Source: an uncultured Chitinophagaceae bacterium
GTDB lineage: Bacteria; Bacteroidota; Bacteroidia; Chitinophagales; Chitinophagaceae
DNA length: 64,000 bases
Reading direction: 5' to 3'
Assembly (NCBI GenBank): GCA_937873715.1
Contig: CALMYJ010000036.1
Coordinates: forward strand, 60,175 to 124,174
Below, piece by piece: positions 60,764-64,000 of the stretch. Each line of letters begins with the position of its first letter. Within the stretch, counting starts at the first letter, position 1. A model generated the notes under the pieces. The model did not search any database. It was given only the letters and a program-made list of their open reading frames with translations, and was not told the origin of the DNA. A program made the translations under genes and the position numbers.

Positions 60764-60798
60764 TAAGGACAGGCAACAGGCACTGTCCTTATTTTTTG
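60764..60798 (+). terminator. Terminator after leuB
   Basis: TAAGGACAG, 10-base loop, CTGTCCTTA then TTTTTTG; a perfect 9-bp stem 30 bp after the leuB stop. Confidence 0.9.
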
Positions 60799-60811
60799 TA
60801 GGCTGTTTATG

Positions 60812-61582
60812 CTATTTGCTGCCGATATACAAATCTTCTCCCGGGTGTAATCCAAGGCTGGGGTATTGGTTGCTGATATTAATCGTGTTTACAATAAAGC
60901 CGGCCTGCTGCAGGCGCTGGCTGTAATCCCGGCCATATATCCGCACATGATCAAATTGCCCGAAAGCATTTGCCCTTCCTTCCGGCGTGGTAATGGAAAA
61001 ATCTTCGTAAGTGTTTGCACTAATGGTGGAAACCGGTACCTGCAAAATGGCTGTACCACCCGGCTGCAGCACCCGGTACAATTCTTTCATGGCTTTACTG
61101 TCTTCTTCAATATGCTCCAGTACATGGTTGCAAATAACCAGCCTGAAATGATTATCGGGGTAGGGGATGTTTAAAATATTCATGTTTTGTACATGACTGG
61201 CATATTTATAACCGGGTGTAAATAAATCGCCGCACACATATTGCCGCAGTTGTTGCTGCAGTAAAAATTTACTCAGGTTTTTTTCGGGGGCAATGTGCAG
61301 GGCGCTGAGTTGTTCAGGTTTTTCAAGCAGTGCAGTATGTTCTTTGAGGTAAATATATACCAGCCTTTCCCTGTCGGTTGCAGTACATTTAAAGCAGGCT
61401 GCTTCACGAAGGCCGCCGCCCACTACTTTTTTCTCTGTGAGTACTGGCATATCAAAGCCTGTAGGGGCAAGCCTTTTGGCCGTATAACCACAAAAAGGGC
61501 AGGTATACCTGCTACCCCGGTACCGCAGTACATTTAATTTCAGCATCAGGGCTTCGGGTACCATCTTTTTTATTTGCTGCAT
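60812..61582 (-). CDS. SAM-dependent methyltransferase with N-terminal zinc-ribbon
   Basis: Starting at Met2 (61582), this is 256 residues. Residues 20-70 carry a four-cysteine pattern (YTCPFCGY ... CFKCTATDRERLVY) like a zinc-ribbon. The Rossmann part has LHIAPEKNLSKFLLQ in place of the usual glycine-rich loop and FRLVICNHVLEHIEEDSKAMKELYRVLQPGGTAILQVPV, the pattern of class I methyltransferases. Substrate unknown; it is divergent from the next gene, a glycosyltransferase-like protein, suggesting a role in surface glycans. Confidence 0.85.
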   Translation of the reverse strand: MQQIKKMVPEALMLKLNVLRYRGSRYTCPFCGYTAKRLAPTGFDMPVLTEKKVVGGGLREAACFKCTATDRERLVYIYLKEHTALLEKPEQLSALHIAPEKNLSKFLLQQQLRQYVCGDLFTPGYKYASHVQNMNILNIPYPDNHFRLVICNHVLEHIEEDSKAMKELYRVLQPGGTAILQVPVSTISANTYEDFSITTPEGRANAFGQFDHVRIYGRDYSQRLQQAGFIVNTINISNQYPSLGLHPGEDLYIGSK

Positions 61583-61820
61583 CATATTGGCAAAACTTAC
61601 ACTTAAAATTTTGTGTACAAAAATATACGCTATACGTTAAAAACCCGGGGCATAAAATTTAGAAGTATGAATATACTATCAGTTATATGCAGGCAGTTGT
61701 TGTATGGCCGGCTTTTAGCGTTGCTTAATATTAAAAATCATCAACCGGATATTTTGTAATATTTTCGCTGCTAGCCGTATGAAATATTAAGTAGTTGTAT
61801 ACTTTCAAAAAACGTAAGCA

Positions 61821-62891
61821 ATGAAAATACATATACTTTCAGATATGCCGCGGCATAAAAACAACTCCATACTCTATCCTGTATACCGCTGGAAGGCAGC
61901 CATGAAGCATGCCGGGTTGCATGTAAAAGTTTTTTATAAGTATGAAGCCCTGCAGCAGGAGCAGGGAGATTACGCCATTATTCTTTCCCGTTATTTTAAA
62001 AGCTGGCAGCGCATTACCACCCGTACTGCACAAAGTGAAGCCGATGTAATTGCAAAATTGCAGTTGCTAAAAAAGAGTTACTCCAAAGTGGTGTGGTTCG
62101 ATTTGAGTGATGGCACCGGCAGCACCGATTTTGATATCATTCCTTATGTAGATTTATTTGCCAAAAAACAACTGCTTAAAGACAGGGATTATTACTGCCA
62201 GTCGCATGGCCGCAAAAGCGTACGTATCTGGCTGAGGGATGATAACCCGGAGCTGAAAACAGATTATGATTTTTATTCGCCCTGCCCGCAGGCCGATTTG
62301 AATAAGCTGCGCCTGGCCTGGAACCTCGGCATGTGCGACTACAGGCATTTTCCTTCCAAATTTTATGTACTCAGCAATTATATTTTCTGGAGCCAGCCTT
62401 TTAAACTCTGGGATGCAGGCCGGCAATACGATATATCCTTCAGGGGTAATACCAATTACGAAAAAACCAATTTAATTTCTTTTCAGCGCAACCGTGTGCT
62501 GGAAGCCCTCAAGGTATTAAAAGGCAATTTTTTAACCGGGGGCCGGGTAACCCGAAAGCAGTACCTGGATGAAGTAGCTGATACAAAAATTTGTGTAAGC
62601 CCCTTTGGCTGGGGCGAAATTTGCTACCGGGATTTTGAAGCCTTCCTGTTTGGTTGCGTACTGGTAAAGCCTGAAATGAGTTATATAGAAACTTTCCCGG
62701 ATATTTTTGCCGAAAACAAAACTTACCTGCCCTTAAAACTCGATATGACCGATACAGAAGAAAAACTGCAATACATTATCGACAATTACACCACACTAAA
62801 AGCAATTGCCCGGGAAGGACAGGAGCAATATAAAAAATACGTAACCGACCCTGCACCCTTTATTGCCAACTTTAAACAGATGTTGCAATAG
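61821..62891 (+). CDS. Glycosyltransferase-like protein (GT-B type)
   Basis: The 356-residue protein has two alpha/beta halves. The C-terminal part has ICVSPFGWGEICYRDFEAFLFGCVLVKP, a nucleotide-sugar-binding pattern like GT-B glycosyltransferases of the CgeB or exostosin-like groups. An N-terminal KIHILSDMPRHKNNSILYPVYRW sets the strand start. Donor and acceptor unknown. A 235-bp divergent gap precedes it. It faces the carboxylase gene tail to tail with 15 bp between. Confidence 0.7.
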   Translation: MKIHILSDMPRHKNNSILYPVYRWKAAMKHAGLHVKVFYKYEALQQEQGDYAIILSRYFKSWQRITTRTAQSEADVIAKLQLLKKSYSKVVWFDLSDGTGSTDFDIIPYVDLFAKKQLLKDRDYYCQSHGRKSVRIWLRDDNPELKTDYDFYSPCPQADLNKLRLAWNLGMCDYRHFPSKFYVLSNYIFWSQPFKLWDAGRQYDISFRGNTNYEKTNLISFQRNRVLEALKVLKGNFLTGGRVTRKQYLDEVADTKICVSPFGWGEICYRDFEAFLFGCVLVKPEMSYIETFPDIFAENKTYLPLKLDMTDTEEKLQYIIDNYTTLKAIAREGQEQYKKYVTDPAPFIANFKQMLQ

Positions 62892-62906
62892 CAGCAGCCG
62901 ATTATT

Positions 62907-64000
62907 TTATACCTGGAACACGCCTGTTTTAAATGCGGCCGTATCACTGTTGTTGTTGGCAGCCGTAATGGCTTCACTGATATGCTGCCTGGTGGCAGCA
63001 GGGTCGATAATCGCATCCACCCACAGCCTTGCCGCTGCATAGTAGGGGCTGGTTTGGCTGTTGTACCGGCTGATGATACCGGATAACAGTTTTTGTTCCT
63101 CCGCTTCTGTAATGGTTTTGCCCTGTGCTTTTAAAGAAGCTACCTGTATTTGTAATAAAGTTTTAGCGGCCTGTTCGCCACCCATCACCGCTATTTTGGC
63201 GGTAGGCCAGGCGTAAATAAAGCGGGGGTCGTAAGCCTTGCCGCACATGGCATAGTTACCGGCGCCAAAGCTGTTGCCGGTGATGATGGTAATTTTGGGC
63301 ACTACGCTGTTGGCCACAGCATTTACTAATTTGGCCCCGTCTTTAATAATGCCGGCATGTTCGCTGCGGCTGCCCACCATAAAGCCGGTAACATCCTGCA
63401 AAAACAGCAGCGGTATTTTTTTCTGGTTGCAGTTTAAAATAAACCGGGCGGCTTTATCGGCACTATCGTTATAAATTACACCGCCCAGTTGCATTTCGCC
63501 TTTTTTGTTTTTTACCATCAGGCGCTGGTTGGCCACAATACCTACGGCCCAGCCATCGATACGGGCATAACCGCAAACGATAGTTTTGCCGTAATCCTTT
63601 TTAAATTCATCAAAGCTGCTGTTGCCGGCGCTATCTGCATCGGTTATGCGTTCAATAATATCCAGTACATTGTAAGGCTTGCCATCTGTTGGAAAAATAC
63701 CATAAAGTTCATCCGGGTTTTTGCAGGGCGCTTTACTTTCAATACGGTTAAAACCTGCGCCGGGCTTTTGCCCCAGTCTGCCGATGATTTTTTTTATTTC
63801 GTCTAAGCATTGCTGTTCGGTTTCAAACTTATAATCAGCAATGCCGGAGATGGCAGTATGTGTGGCGGCACCGCCCAGTGTTTCGGCATCAATATCCTCG
63901 CCGATGGCTGCTTTTACTAAGTATGGTCCTGCCAGAAAAATAGAGCCGTTGCCTTCCACCATGAGGGTTTCGTCGCTCATAATGGGCAGGTAAGCTCCAC
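62907..64000 (-). CDS. Acyl-CoA carboxylase beta subunit, C-terminal part (5' end outside window)
   Basis: The frame stays open to the window edge; upstream of the Met at 63980 it continues as GAYLPI, which fits the family, so that Met is internal. Visible motifs are GNGSIFLAGPYLVKAAIGEDIDAETLGGAATHT, ILNCNQKKIPLLFLQDVTGFMVGSRSEHAGIIKDGAKLVNAV and GNSFGAGNYAMCGKAYDPRF in outline, as in 3-methylcrotonyl-CoA or propionyl-CoA carboxylase carboxyltransferase subunits. It needs a biotinylated alpha subunit, presumably encoded elsewhere. I favour methylcrotonyl type from AGPYLVKAA but cannot be sure. Confidence 0.9.
   Translation of the reverse strand, partial: GAYLPIMSDETLMVEGNGSIFLAGPYLVKAAIGEDIDAETLGGAATHTAISGIADYKFETEQQCLDEIKKIIGRLGQKPGAGFNRIESKAPCKNPDELYGIFPTDGKPYNVLDIIERITDADSAGNSSFDEFKKDYGKTIVCGYARIDGWAVGIVANQRLMVKNKKGEMQLGGVIYNDSADKAARFILNCNQKKIPLLFLQDVTGFMVGSRSEHAGIIKDGAKLVNAVANSVVPKITIITGNSFGAGNYAMCGKAYDPRFIYAWPTAKIAVMGGEQAAKTLLQIQVASLKAQGKTITEAEEQKLLSGIISRYNSQTSPYYAAARLWVDAIIDPAATRQHISEAITAANNNSDTAAFKTGVFQV

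Noticed and set aside
1..64000. tRNA or rRNA genes, insertion sequences or prophage
   Set aside because: No cloverleaf-like sequence, rRNA core, transposase or phage structural gene was recognised anywhere in the window.

Overview
The window looks like a chromosomal piece of a Bacteroidota bacterium, most likely from the Chitinophagaceae or a close relative. The evidence is the gene content: two TonB-dependent receptors, a T9SS/gliding-type C-terminal domain on a PKD-repeat protein, DUF2807 (GIN) and DUF4294 proteins, a Bacteroidota-type arginine decarboxylase, OstA/LptD-like envelope genes, and -7 promoter boxes of the TAnnTTTG type with few Shine-Dalgarno sites. I see no rRNA, tRNA, transposase, phage gene or CRISPR array. 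Most of the window is ordinary core genome.

Layout. 0-2 kb: the end of rpmI, then rplT with a terminator, then arginine decarboxylase. 2-6.7 kb: a signalling block on the minus strand, comprising an operon of lipoprotein, membrane protein and histidine kinase, followed by a second histidine kinase-like gene with a decayed ATP site and a NarL-type response regulator. The upstream regions of the two transcription units are related, so the block appears to come from a duplication. 6.7-9 kb: a TonB-dependent receptor behind a TPP riboswitch, hence probably a thiamine-related importer. 9-19 kb: tandem GIN-domain proteins, an LTA-synthase-like sulfatase, RNase Z with a STAS protein, ClpC, arginase and a CrtA-like oxygenase. 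19-21.3 kb: an aminotransferase, then about 900 bp of non-coding DNA filled with inverted repeats. 21.3-35.2 kb: transport, surface and housekeeping genes (MFS, a TonB-dependent receptor with a membrane partner, rpe, glycosyltransferase, tgt, OmpA-like, M20 peptidase, SPOR-like, trxA). 35.3-40 kb: a roughly 1500-residue PKD-repeat secreted protein. 40-47.6 kb: an uncharacterised radical SAM protein, then DUF721, the biotin genes bioB-bioF-(DUF433-DUF5615)-bioD-bioA, and panB. 47.7-55.8 kb: a quinone oxidoreductase, then OstA-like, MlaD-like and amidase genes divergent from an LptD-like gene. 55.9-60.7 kb: leuC-leuD-(leuA/cimA-like)-leuB. 60.8-64 kb: a methyltransferase, a glycosyltransferase-like protein and the beta subunit of an acyl-CoA carboxylase that runs off the window.

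How the genes fit together. The biotin genes on the minus strand make the cofactor that carboxylases such as the one at the right edge need. The leucine genes form a plus-strand operon for the isopropylmalate steps. The OstA, MlaD, amidase and LptD group serves outer-membrane lipid and cell-wall maintenance. The features most worth a second look are the duplicated two-component module with a pseudo-kinase, the repeat field at 20.5-21.2 kb, the toxin-antitoxin-like pair inside the biotin cluster, the TPP-controlled receptor, and the matched seven-rung motif in the tandem GIN-domain proteins. I did not find a convincing large undescribed system.
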